The notes beneath the pieces are model-generated. The model saw nothing but the letters and a program-made list of their open reading frames with translations, did no database searches and was not told where the DNA came from. The translations under genes and the position numbers were made by a program. Shown in pieces: positions 25,811-33,761 of a DNA stretch of 64,000 nt. Source of the DNA: Psychrobacter sp. ANT_WB68 (GTDB lineage: Bacteria; Pseudomonadota; Gammaproteobacteria; Pseudomonadales; Moraxellaceae); contig NZ_VOAZ01000001.1 of NCBI RefSeq assembly GCF_008369115.1, forward strand, positions 310,001 to 374,000. The letters run 5' to 3'. Position 1 is the stretch's first letter. The number at the start of each line of letters is the position of its first letter.

Positions 25811-26518
25811 ATGGACTTTACAACTTACTGGCAATATAGCGATATGGTCACCAGAACCTTATTCTTCTTGCTCCTTGCTTTATCTATCGTTTCTTGGGTG
25901 ACCGGTATCATCCGAATACTGCAAAGTCGCAAACTGGCGGCTAGTGTTGCCGATGATTTGAGTGAGCAGATTCATAGTAAGCAGGCAAGTTTAACTGATA
26001 AAGAGGCGGCGACACGGCGTTTGGTGATAGAGCAGACCTTACTCAAGCATATTGGTCGCTACCGTTTTGCTAGTGAGCGCGGGCTGGCTATTCTTGGTAC
26101 CACAGCGGCGATTGCGCCATTTATTGGTTTGTTTGGCACGGTGTGGGGTATTTTTCATGCACTGCATAATATCGGTGTCAGTGGACAAGCGGGCTTAGGG
26201 CAAGTAGCAGGGCCGGTTGGTGAAGCCCTTATTATGACGGGACTGGGTATCGCTGTTGCGATTCCAGCCGTGGTGTTTTATAACCTTGCGGTGCGTATCA
26301 ATCGCCGTGTAATGTACCACGCCAATGATAGAGCGCACGATTTATTGGCGCAATCCACCAATCTTACCGGTAATCAACAACTGACAGCTCAGCAATCAAC
26401 AGCAAGCAGCACAGCGCGCGCCACCCAAGAGAAATTCACCAAAAGTATGAGCTCAGAGCAACAAGCCGTTCAGTCATCTGAAGCTTATCGTAAGTCAGCG
26501 CCATCGCAGCTGTCATAA
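25811..26518 (+). CDS. exbB: TonB-system proton channel subunit ExbB
   Basis: A 235-residue MotA/TolQ/ExbB family protein. Helix 1 lies at about 13-33, helix 2 at about 92-118 in ERGLAILGTTAAIAPFIGLFGTVWGIFHAL, and helix 3 in GPVGEALIMTGLGIAVAIPAVVFYNL. These motifs are diagnostic of the family. The last 60 residues are polar and Ser/Gln-rich, longer than usual. It forms the inner-membrane proton channel with ExbD. AAGGAG precedes the ATG. Second gene of tonB-exbB-exbD. Confidence 0.95.
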   Translation: MDFTTYWQYSDMVTRTLFFLLLALSIVSWVTGIIRILQSRKLAASVADDLSEQIHSKQASLTDKEAATRRLVIEQTLLKHIGRYRFASERGLAILGTTAAIAPFIGLFGTVWGIFHALHNIGVSGQAGLGQVAGPVGEALIMTGLGIAVAIPAVVFYNLAVRINRRVMYHANDRAHDLLAQSTNLTGNQQLTAQQSTASSTARATQEKFTKSMSSEQQAVQSSEAYRKSAPSQLS

Positions 26519-26624
26519 TTATTTAATAAAAAAATGATAAGCTAAAGTAGTTTAAAAGAATAACGTGAAAATCAGTTAAAAGCACGAATGGCAAAGACTT
26601 CAACTAACAGTATTGAGAATAATT

Positions 26625-27026
26625 ATGGCATTTCAATTGGGTGATGATGACAGTCAAAGCATGAGTGAGATGAACCTTATTCCACTCATCGATATCATGC
26701 TGGTGTTGATGATTATTTTTTTATTGACGGCGACGGTACTAAACCCAACGGTCCCATTAGATTTGCCAAAGACCAGTGCTGAGTTAAACCAAGCGCCGCC
26801 AGAAGCTATTCAAATTAGCATCGATAAAGAAGCGGGTCTGTATTGGGATGATGAGCCTATCAGTATGGAGGCGTTAGCAGCGCGTCTGCAAGCGCAGTCG
26901 GCGAGTGGCAAAGATCCTTCTATACAGCTGCGTGCCGATAAAGAAGGCAAATATGATACGGTGGCGCAAGTATTGGCAGCTGCCAGTCAAGCGGGGTTAA
27001 CGAAGGTTGCTTTTGTTAACGAGTAA
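26625..27026 (+). CDS. exbD: TonB-system subunit ExbD
   Basis: A 133-residue ExbD/TolR protein. MSEMNLIPLIDIMLVLMIIFLL carries the essential membrane aspartate in PLIDIML (about 24). A periplasmic domain follows with DLPKTSAELNQ, VPLDLP-type start and PSIQLRADKEGKYDTVAQVL. It completes the ExbB-ExbD motor. The frame opens at a TTG at 26613; the ATG at 26625 (MAFQLGDDD) is the family-like start, with GAGAA upstream. A terminator follows at 27200. Confidence 0.95.
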   Translation: MAFQLGDDDSQSMSEMNLIPLIDIMLVLMIIFLLTATVLNPTVPLDLPKTSAELNQAPPEAIQISIDKEAGLYWDDEPISMEALAARLQAQSASGKDPSIQLRADKEGKYDTVAQVLAAASQAGLTKVAFVNE

Positions 27027-27199
27027 GGTTTAAAAGAGCAGAACCTAACAACGAGTAACACTAAAAAGTAGATAGGCGATAACGACAGCTTCTATAAGAA
27101 TAAGCTACCAAGATAAATAAGTAGGCTTATCAATAAGAAAACAACCAAGACAATAATAAGAATAATTAAAATAATAAATTTTTTCTCCGGCCTCGCTTG

Positions 27200-27227
27200 G
27201 ATAACCTTGCGAGGTTATCTTTTTTTT
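27200..27227 (+). terminator. terminator of tonB-exbB-exbD
   Basis: GATAACCT and AGGTTATC form an 8-bp stem with a four-base loop and an eight-T tract. An alternative CCTCGC/GCGAGG pairing overlaps it. Confidence 0.88.
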
Positions 27228-27265
27228 CGACAGCCTTTAACCTGAGTGAATAATTTAAATGGTAA

Positions 27266-27805
27266 TTACCAGCCATAACCAAATGGGCGATAACCATACC
27301 CTAAACGTCCTGGACCATAACCAAATGGATAGGGTGAGCTCAGATAATCAAGGTCACGCTGGCGGATATAATAGTAGCGCCCTTGCGCGTAGGCTTCCTC
27401 AAGTTTTTCGATGCCTTCGAGTGGACAGACAGGCTGCCAATCATAGCCTTCACGACCTAGCTTGTAGGCATTAAGCTCAGTACAGTAATTTTTAAGTCCT
27501 TGCTGACGCCCTTGTTCCCACAATATGCGATTGGGCGTTGCGCCAACGATGCTTGCGCATTGATTGATATAATGCCCAAAATAAGCGCCTGAGCGCCCAC
27601 GGATACCATCCGCATAGCCGACTTCTTGCCAATTGCTGCTTTGGCACTGTTCGGGTGTTAGGCTGTGCGTCGTGGCGCAGCCCGATAAAGTAAACAAGGC
27701 AGCGCCTACTAGCGAAATGGCCAAACGCGGTTTACTTATGAATTTACTCACACGTTTATTCACTTGTGAGGCAGTCGATGAGTTTCGCTTAAGAGGATAA
27801 TTCAT
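27266..27805 (-). CDS. DUF2799-type lipoprotein
   Basis: A 179-residue putative lipoprotein. The signal segment ends in a LSGC lipobox. The mature part has NWQEVGYADGIRGRSG, an ECT/CXXL-like HYINQCASIVG, WEQGRQQGLKNYC and YKLGREGYDWQPVCP, the cysteine- and glycine-marked repeats of DUF2799 proteins. It ends with a Gly/Tyr/Pro-rich tail. Function is unknown. ATG at 27805 is preferred because AGG lies at the right distance; the frame also has an ATG at 27820. It is convergent with exbD. Confidence 0.82.
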   Translation of the reverse strand: MNYPLKRNSSTASQVNKRVSKFISKPRLAISLVGAALFTLSGCATTHSLTPEQCQSSNWQEVGYADGIRGRSGAYFGHYINQCASIVGATPNRILWEQGRQQGLKNYCTELNAYKLGREGYDWQPVCPLEGIEKLEEAYAQGRYYYIRQRDLDYLSSPYPFGYGPGRLGYGYRPFGYGW

Positions 27806-28129
27806 AATAAACCTGCGCATGTTTAAAATTATGGTTTATCATAGCACTTTTTTATACGACCAACTTCTTGCATCTTGTTATCGAATGAATGGTTTTCTGT
27901 ACTAAGTAGTTGATATGCCAATATAAATAATAATGTGTTGGTAAGTGTCATGTTTGCTCAGCGTTTAGCAGCTTATTAATGATATCAATTAATTATGCTT
28001 GATTTTAATGGTTGGCGCTCATTCATATAGATAACAGCCGCTTGTATAGATAAATAACCAGACTTATATGCTATTAGCTCTATTTGAGTTGATAGCATTA
28101 CTTCAATTCAGCGAAAAGGTCAGACTGTC
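27806..28129. other. 324-bp divergent intergenic region
   Basis: AT-rich spacer between the DUF2799 gene and the 28130 gene. Promoters in both directions are expected; nothing specific is recognised. Confidence 0.35.
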
Positions 28130-28714
28130 ATGGGAATGTGGATTGCGATCGCCATTGTACTATTTGTATTAGGGAGTATGATGGCGCTCAAGCCTAGCGG
28201 AATCGACCAGCGTTTGGATAAGCTGCGTATGACTGCGCGTCGCTTACAACTCAATCCCAAATTGGTGACTTGTCCAGATTGGATAAAGGGCAAAGACAAT
28301 GAGTATGGTCGCGGGATGCTAGGACAATACTGCCTAGTGCTAGACGATATGCAGCTGCCGCATACTCGCTATCAAGTGATTGATGGACAATGGCGACCAG
28401 ATAGCAGTTTTGTTGATACGTCCACAGAAGATACCAAACTGACTATTCCGAGTGCCATTCGTTCCAGCCAAAACAATACCAAAACGGATGTCAAAAAGAC
28501 CAATTTTAGTCTGGATAAGATGCCACTCGATTTGCCCGTTAGTATTGAACCATTTGTCAAAGGTCTATTAACCAAGGCCAATAGCATTATTATTTATTGG
28601 GAAGATATTGCCTATGTGCGTCCCTCGACCAACCCTGCTTATCAGCAAAAATTGATTGAAGCTGACTTGCTGGCACTGAAAGAAAACCTTGAGAGATGGG
28701 CATTACAGATGTAA
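28130..28714 (+). CDS. hypothetical membrane-anchored protein upstream of topA
   Basis: A 194-residue protein with one N-terminal membrane segment (about 3-21) followed by a basic stretch, so the bulk is probably cytoplasmic by the positive-inside rule. Conserved-looking features are TCPDWIKGKDNEYGRGMLGQY, a Ser/Thr/Asn-rich middle, and a C-terminal IIIYWEDIAYVRPSTNPAY followed by an amphipathic helix. The family is not recognised. AAAGG lies upstream of the ATG. It points toward topA but a 294-bp gap separates them. Confidence 0.75.
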   Translation: MGMWIAIAIVLFVLGSMMALKPSGIDQRLDKLRMTARRLQLNPKLVTCPDWIKGKDNEYGRGMLGQYCLVLDDMQLPHTRYQVIDGQWRPDSSFVDTSTEDTKLTIPSAIRSSQNNTKTDVKKTNFSLDKMPLDLPVSIEPFVKGLLTKANSIIIYWEDIAYVRPSTNPAYQQKLIEADLLALKENLERWALQM

Positions 28715-29008
28715 AAGCAGCTATAAAAATCGCGATGAGCTAGCAAATGAATTTTTCGTCTCCATTAAGAGGCAATATGCAAGTCCTTTTGGCAAACTCT
28801 CAGTCATTTTAAGTTGACAGCTTAACGCTTAGCAGTGTAACGTCTTTATAACTGTATCTATGCGTTATGGTTATTGTTTGTTTTATAACCGTTTTTATCG
28901 GCAGCCCTTACTACAATAATTCGCTGAGCCATTATAACTAACTATTATAAATTGCCATGCTGCCGAATTTATCCTTATTTCAATTTACTTATTATGGTGT
29001 CGTCACTT

Positions 29009-31663
29009 ATGGCAAAACCCGCAACCAAAAAGAGTCCAGCTCCGGCTGCTGACCGCCCCAAAGGCAAGTCTTTGGTGATTGTTGAATCACCTGCTAAGGC
29101 AAAAACCATCAACAAATACTTGGGTGATGACTTTATCGTGCGCTCAAGTATCGGTCATGTCCGTGATTTGCCAGTGGGTGCGAGCAAAAGTGCAAAGAAG
29201 CCTGCCGCAAGCAAAAAAGATGACAGCCTAAGCAAAGAAGAGAAAACTCAGCAAGCATTGGTCCGGCGCATGGGCGTCGACCCAGAACATAACTGGGCAG
29301 CAGTCTATGAAGTATTGCCCAATAAAACCAAAGTCATCAAAGAGCTGAAAGCCTTAGCTAAAGACGCTGACAAAATCTATCTCGCAACGGATATGGATAG
29401 AGAAGGGGAGGCCATCGCTTGGCATCTCAAAGAAGTCATCGGTGGCGCTGACAGCAAGTATGAGCGGGTGGTCTTTAACGAGATTACTAAAACCGCCATT
29501 CAAAATGCCTTTAAACAACCCTCAAAACTCGATATCGATCGCGTTAATGCGCAACAAGCGCGGCGCTTTTTGGATCGCGTGGTTGGCTTTATGGTCTCAC
29601 CATTGTTGTGGCAAAAAGTGGCTCGTGGTCTGTCTGCAGGTCGTGTCCAGTCAGTTGCCATGCGTTTGGTCGTTGAGCGTGAGCATGAGATTCGCGCTTT
29701 TATCCCAGAAGAATATTGGCAGATTCATGCCGATACTCATGTTGCTAATAGTAAAAAAGACGCCGAGCAAATTGCGATTCGCTTAGAGGCAACCAAGCAA
29801 GGCGGTAAAACGCTAAAGCTAGTCAATAAAGAGCAGACCGATAAAGTCTTAGAAGTGCTTAACTCAAGCGACTTTATTGTTAAAGAACGCGAAGAAAAAC
29901 CAACGCAATCACGTCCAAGTGCGCCATTTATTACTTCGACATTACAGCAAGCAGCCAGCACAAGACTGGGCTTCTCGGTTAAAAAGACTATGATTTTGGC
30001 GCAGCGCTTATACGAAGCCGGTCATATTACTTATATGCGTACCGATTCGACCTTTTTGTCTGGTGATGCATTGGCGGCGGTACGTGGCTATATTGAAGAC
30101 AGCTATGGCGCAAAATACGTGCCAGAAAAGCCAAACTTCTATGGTAATAAGCAAGGCGCACAAGAGGCGCATGAAGCCATTCGTCCGTCTAACGTCAATA
30201 TGAAGTCAACCCAGCTTAAAGGTGTTGAGCGTGATGCCATCCGTCTATATGAGCTGATTTGGCGTCAGTTTGTTGCCTGTCAGATGCTGCCAGCAAAATA
30301 TCTGTCAGTGAATCTGTTTGTTGCTGCCAATGATGTTGAACTAAAAGCACGTGGTCGTACCTTAGTGTTTGATGGCTTTACTAAAGTCATGCCACCGGCG
30401 AAGACCGACGATACTTTATTACCGGATGTTAAAAAGGGCGATAAATTAACGCTAGATAAGCTTGATCCAAGCCAACACTTTACCAAGCCGCCTCCGCGCT
30501 ATACTGAGGCAAGCTTGGTCAAAGAGCTTGAGAAAAAAGGTATTGGTCGTCCATCGACTTATGCTTCTATCATCTCAACCATTCAAGATCGTGGTTATGT
30601 GAAGTTAGAGAACAAGCGTTTATTTGCCGAAAAAATGGGTGATATCGTCACTGATAGATTAACGGCAAGTTTCCCAGACTTGATGGATTATACCTTTACC
30701 GCTGCGCTAGAAGACAAGCTTGACCATGTCGCAGAAGGCGATACCGATTGGAAAGATGTCCTCGATAACTTTTATGGCGACTTTAAAAAGACCCTTGATC
30801 GTGCCAAAGAAAAAGACGGCATGCGTCCTAATGATCCAACTGATGTGCCAGATGTGCATTGTGATATTTGCGATCGTCCGATGCAGCTACGTACGGGGTC
30901 AACGGGTGTATTCTTAGGTTGTACGGGTTATAACTTACCGCCAAAAGAGCGTTGTAAAGGCACCAAGAACTTAATGCCAGTTGAAGCATTTGCAAATCTT
31001 GACGATGCCGAGGGTGATGACGAAGCAGCCGAAGTCCGAGATTTAATGGAGAAAAAGCGCTGTCCGAAATGTGGCACCGCGATGAACGGCTATATTGTTG
31101 ACGGTGGTCTCAAACTACACATCTGCGGTAATAATCCTGATTGCGACGGTTATATCTTAGAAGAAGGTAAGTTTGAAGTACCGGGTTCAGATGCACCGAC
31201 CATTGACTGTAATAAGTGTGACGGACAGATGGAACTAAAAACCGGACGTTTTGGCCCTTACTTTGCTTGTCAAAAATGTGACAATACCCGTAAAGTGCTC
31301 AAAACAGGCGAAGCAGCACCGCCGCGTATGGATCCCATTCATCTACCAGAGCTCAGATCAACCAAGCATGATGATTATTTCATCCTGCGTGAAGGGGCGG
31401 CTGGTATGTTCTTGGCAGCGTCTAAGTTCCCGAAAGTACGGGAGACACGTCCGCCAAAGCTTGCTGAGCTGCGCGAAATCAAAGATAAGATGGAAGATAA
31501 ATTCCAGTATCTGTTTGCAGGTCCAGATGAAGATCCTGACGGTAATCCAACAATTTTACGTTGGTCACGTAAGAAAAAAGAGCAGTATATCGGCTCTGAG
31601 AAAAACGGTAAGGCCACACGTTGGGGTGTGTACTGGCGTAACGGCGAGTGGGTGGAAGAGTAA
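29009..31663 (+). CDS. topA: DNA topoisomerase I (type IA)
   Basis: An 884-residue type IA topoisomerase that relaxes negative supercoils. The Toprim domain begins [18 protein letters not shown] and includes the metal-binding [13 protein letters not shown]. The active-site tyrosine lies in [37 protein letters not shown] follows. Three C-terminal four-cysteine zinc ribbons begin [16 protein letters not shown] and CNKCDGQM, then a basic C-terminal domain. The frame runs back to a TTG at 28952. ATG at 29009 gives a Lys/Pro/Ala-rich 20-residue lead-in before the Toprim strand; ATG at 28994 is also possible. A charged insertion ([18 protein letters not shown]) lies early in Toprim. Confidence 0.96.
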   Translation: MAKPATKKSPAPAADRPKGKSLVIVESPAKAKTINKYLGDDFIVRSSIGHVRDLPVGASKSAKKPAASKKDDSLSKEEKTQQALVRRMGVDPEHNWAAVYEVLPNKTKVIKELKALAKDADKIYLATDMDREGEAIAWHLKEVIGGADSKYERVVFNEITKTAIQNAFKQPSKLDIDRVNAQQARRFLDRVVGFMVSPLLWQKVARGLSAGRVQSVAMRLVVEREHEIRAFIPEEYWQIHADTHVANSKKDAEQIAIRLEATKQGGKTLKLVNKEQTDKVLEVLNSSDFIVKEREEKPTQSRPSAPFITSTLQQAASTRLGFSVKKTMILAQRLYEAGHITYMRTDSTFLSGDALAAVRGYIEDSYGAKYVPEKPNFYGNKQGAQEAHEAIRPSNVNMKSTQLKGVERDAIRLYELIWRQFVACQMLPAKYLSVNLFVAANDVELKARGRTLVFDGFTKVMPPAKTDDTLLPDVKKGDKLTLDKLDPSQHFTKPPPRYTEASLVKELEKKGIGRPSTYASIISTIQDRGYVKLENKRLFAEKMGDIVTDRLTASFPDLMDYTFTAALEDKLDHVAEGDTDWKDVLDNFYGDFKKTLDRAKEKDGMRPNDPTDVPDVHCDICDRPMQLRTGSTGVFLGCTGYNLPPKERCKGTKNLMPVEAFANLDDAEGDDEAAEVRDLMEKKRCPKCGTAMNGYIVDGGLKLHICGNNPDCDGYILEEGKFEVPGSDAPTIDCNKCDGQMELKTGRFGPYFACQKCDNTRKVLKTGEAAPPRMDPIHLPELRSTKHDDYFILREGAAGMFLAASKFPKVRETRPPKLAELREIKDKMEDKFQYLFAGPDEDPDGNPTILRWSRKKKEQYIGSEKNGKATRWGVYWRNGEWVEE

Positions 31664-31706
31664 GCCTCTTTAACCACCTTATCTCTAAACCATATCTTTA
31701 AATCAT

Positions 31707-31742
31707 AAAAAAACCTCTTAGGATTATCTAAGAGGTTTTTTT
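31707..31742. terminator. bidirectional terminator between topA and sodC
   Basis: A perfect stem, AAAAAACCTCTTAG with CTAAGAGGTTTTTT, with A and T runs on the two flanks. It can serve both convergent genes. Confidence 0.93.
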
Positions 31743-31803
31743 ATGCTATCAATTTCAATAATACCAACAGTATTGAGCTTTAAAAGTTATTGGCTAAATA
31801 CGA

Positions 31804-32361
31804 TTAGTTCTTTTCGATGATACCGCAAGCAACGCGATCGCCTGCATTACCAGCTGGCTGACTGGTATAATCATCAACACCGCTATGGACGATAAAGGCT
31901 AGGCGATTGACGCTATATTTACCTGCTTCTGCCGCAGAGATTTTTTTATTCACAAAATTAATAGTAGCAACACCATCGGCGTTGGCCGTTAAGTTAGGTA
32001 AATCACCCGCATGGCCATTCATGTCATTAGGGTTAGAATGTGGCTTGTTGTCTGGATTGAAGTGGCCACCTGCCGCTTTACCCATATCAGCACAGCTACC
32101 AGTTTCATGGATGTGTAAAGATACCGTCTTACCTGGCTGCAGATTCATCAGCTTACCATAGACTTGTACGCCGCCATCAACAGGGCGTAGGAATATTTGA
32201 CCCACTTCGTTTTTATTACCAGCGACTGCATTAATAGTAGACTTTAGCGCAGGTTGGTTAAGCGGGTTGCCAGTTTGCATCTGACCTTCGACCGTTTGGC
32301 AACCCGTCATTGCTAATGCTGAACCACATAATAGGGCACTTGCAAGCATCGTATTATTCAT
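31804..32361 (-). CDS. sodC: Cu/Zn superoxide dismutase lipoprotein
   Basis: A 185-residue SodC that dismutates superoxide outside the cytoplasm. The signal peptide ends in the lipobox MTGC, so the enzyme is probably membrane-anchored. Copper and zinc ligands are in HIHETGSC, GGHFNP, KPHSNP, NGHAGDLPNL and FIVHSGVDDY. GNAGDRVACG holds the conserved arginine and the second disulphide cysteine. The ATG at 32361 has GGAG at the right distance; the upstream in-frame ATG at 32373 overlaps that site. Single-gene unit. Confidence 0.95.
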   Translation of the reverse strand: MNNTMLASALLCGSALAMTGCQTVEGQMQTGNPLNQPALKSTINAVAGNKNEVGQIFLRPVDGGVQVYGKLMNLQPGKTVSLHIHETGSCADMGKAAGGHFNPDNKPHSNPNDMNGHAGDLPNLTANADGVATINFVNKKISAAEAGKYSVNRLAFIVHSGVDDYTSQPAGNAGDRVACGIIEKN

Positions 32362-32532
32362 TATTATCTCCATTTATATTTAATCGTTATGATGAATTTC
32401 TATAATTTTAGTTAAAATATTCAAATATTGCTTAATACCGCAATCAGTATAGCCAAGCATTAGATATAGTTATTCATCAAATGCGCAACAATCGGTTAAT
32501 AAATGTAAATATCGTATGGCTTTGACAATTGT

Positions 32533-33642
32533 TTACGGTATTTTCTTTACTTCGTTTTGCCAAACTAGAGTTTCGCCAGTTTCCATTGTTTGCAATAAGT
32601 TATAGTGTGGGAACTCGGTTTGGTTTTTTGATTCTGGTTTTTTGGTTTGCAAACTTAACGTGAGCTTACTGCTGCTATTGCGCATTAAATCAAATAGAGC
32701 AGTCTCAATGCGATTGCCTGTTTCACCGCAACCCATTACAGTACTAATAATAGTGCCGACCTTAAAAGTATTATCTTTGAGTAAAAAATAAGGCGCACGC
32801 GAGCCGTTACAGCCTGAGCTAAAGGAGGCGTATTGATTGTCAGGCCAACTCTCAAAGCTTGCTGAAATAGGGTGGTCAGAATGATAAAAATTACCCAAAG
32901 ATTTTCTGATTAATTGACCTTTTTCATCAAAAGTATTGCTGACGGCGCTGACCAGCTGCCAATCGTAGTGTTCCAATAACTCATTAGTAATCGGCAATCC
33001 AGTGGGAGCTACTAGTGGCTTTGCTAAACCTGTAAAGATTAAGCGATTGCCATTTTCGATATTAAGCGCCAAGCGTTTAGGGGCGGCTTGTATGGCGACT
33101 GGCGCTGATTTTGATGTTAAATGCGAAGTTGGCAATAACTCGAAATTAAGCCTAACAGGTGCGTACTTAACAAATAATGATTGAATACTATTATCCTCTG
33201 TAATCACAGTTTTATTATCAAGGGCATTGTCATCGTTACAGGTCGCAGGAACTTTGGCAAGATGAGAATAATAGGGATAAGGCGGCGCGGACATCGCATA
33301 GAAATCCAGCATATATTGCTCGCAACCTTGATAAAATCTGACTGAACTGGGTTCTATTGCTAAGGTAATCGGTGCAAAATTTTCGATATCGATTATGTTA
33401 CCGTTTTGATTAATTACTTGCGCCAATTGCCAGTCATAGTGACCTGACCACTGCATCACTTGCGCTTCACTTATGACAGCATTGTCAGTAGGGTTGATAG
33501 GATTGAAGGTTGTATTATCTACTGTATTCGTTTGTTGAGGGCTTTTCATCGGTGCGGACTGACAGCCTGTTAACGCTACAGAAAACGAAGCAGCTAGCAA
33601 TAAGGATAGAGTTAAGCGATTTAAAGTCATTTTCATTACCAT
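32533..33642 (-). CDS. META domain lipoprotein with two repeats
   Basis: A 369-residue lipoprotein (lipobox LTGC near 24-27). It contains two META/HslJ-like units. The first starts SGHYDWQLAQVINQNG and the second LEHYDWQLVSAVSNTFDEKG; each continues with a strand and a cysteine-containing turn (YQGCEQY; SSGCNGS). META domains occur in heat-shock HslJ and secreted proteins of unknown biochemical role. Three in-frame ATGs (33642, 33636, 33630) are possible starts, none with a strong ribosome-binding site. It is the minus-strand neighbour of sodC, 171 bp away. Confidence 0.8.
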   Translation of the reverse strand: MVMKMTLNRLTLSLLLAASFSVALTGCQSAPMKSPQQTNTVDNTTFNPINPTDNAVISEAQVMQWSGHYDWQLAQVINQNGNIIDIENFAPITLAIEPSSVRFYQGCEQYMLDFYAMSAPPYPYYSHLAKVPATCNDDNALDNKTVITEDNSIQSLFVKYAPVRLNFELLPTSHLTSKSAPVAIQAAPKRLALNIENGNRLIFTGLAKPLVAPTGLPITNELLEHYDWQLVSAVSNTFDEKGQLIRKSLGNFYHSDHPISASFESWPDNQYASFSSGCNGSRAPYFLLKDNTFKVGTIISTVMGCGETGNRIETALFDLMRNSSSKLTLSLQTKKPESKNQTEFPHYNLLQTMETGETLVWQNEVKKIP

Positions 33643-33701
33643 ATAAACATTTGTCTAAAATATAGCACAGGGTTTTAACCAGATTTTTTTTATTATTGTC
33701 A

Positions 33702-33737
33702 AAAAAAGCCGCCTACATTGCTGTAAGCGGCTTTTTT
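33702..33737 (-). terminator. terminator of lon
   Basis: AAAAAAGCCGC and GCGGCTTTTTT flank a small inner TACA/TGTA hairpin. On the minus strand it lies just downstream of the lon stop. Confidence 0.92.
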
Positions 33738-33761
33738 AATATTGAACTGTCAGTGGTTTAA

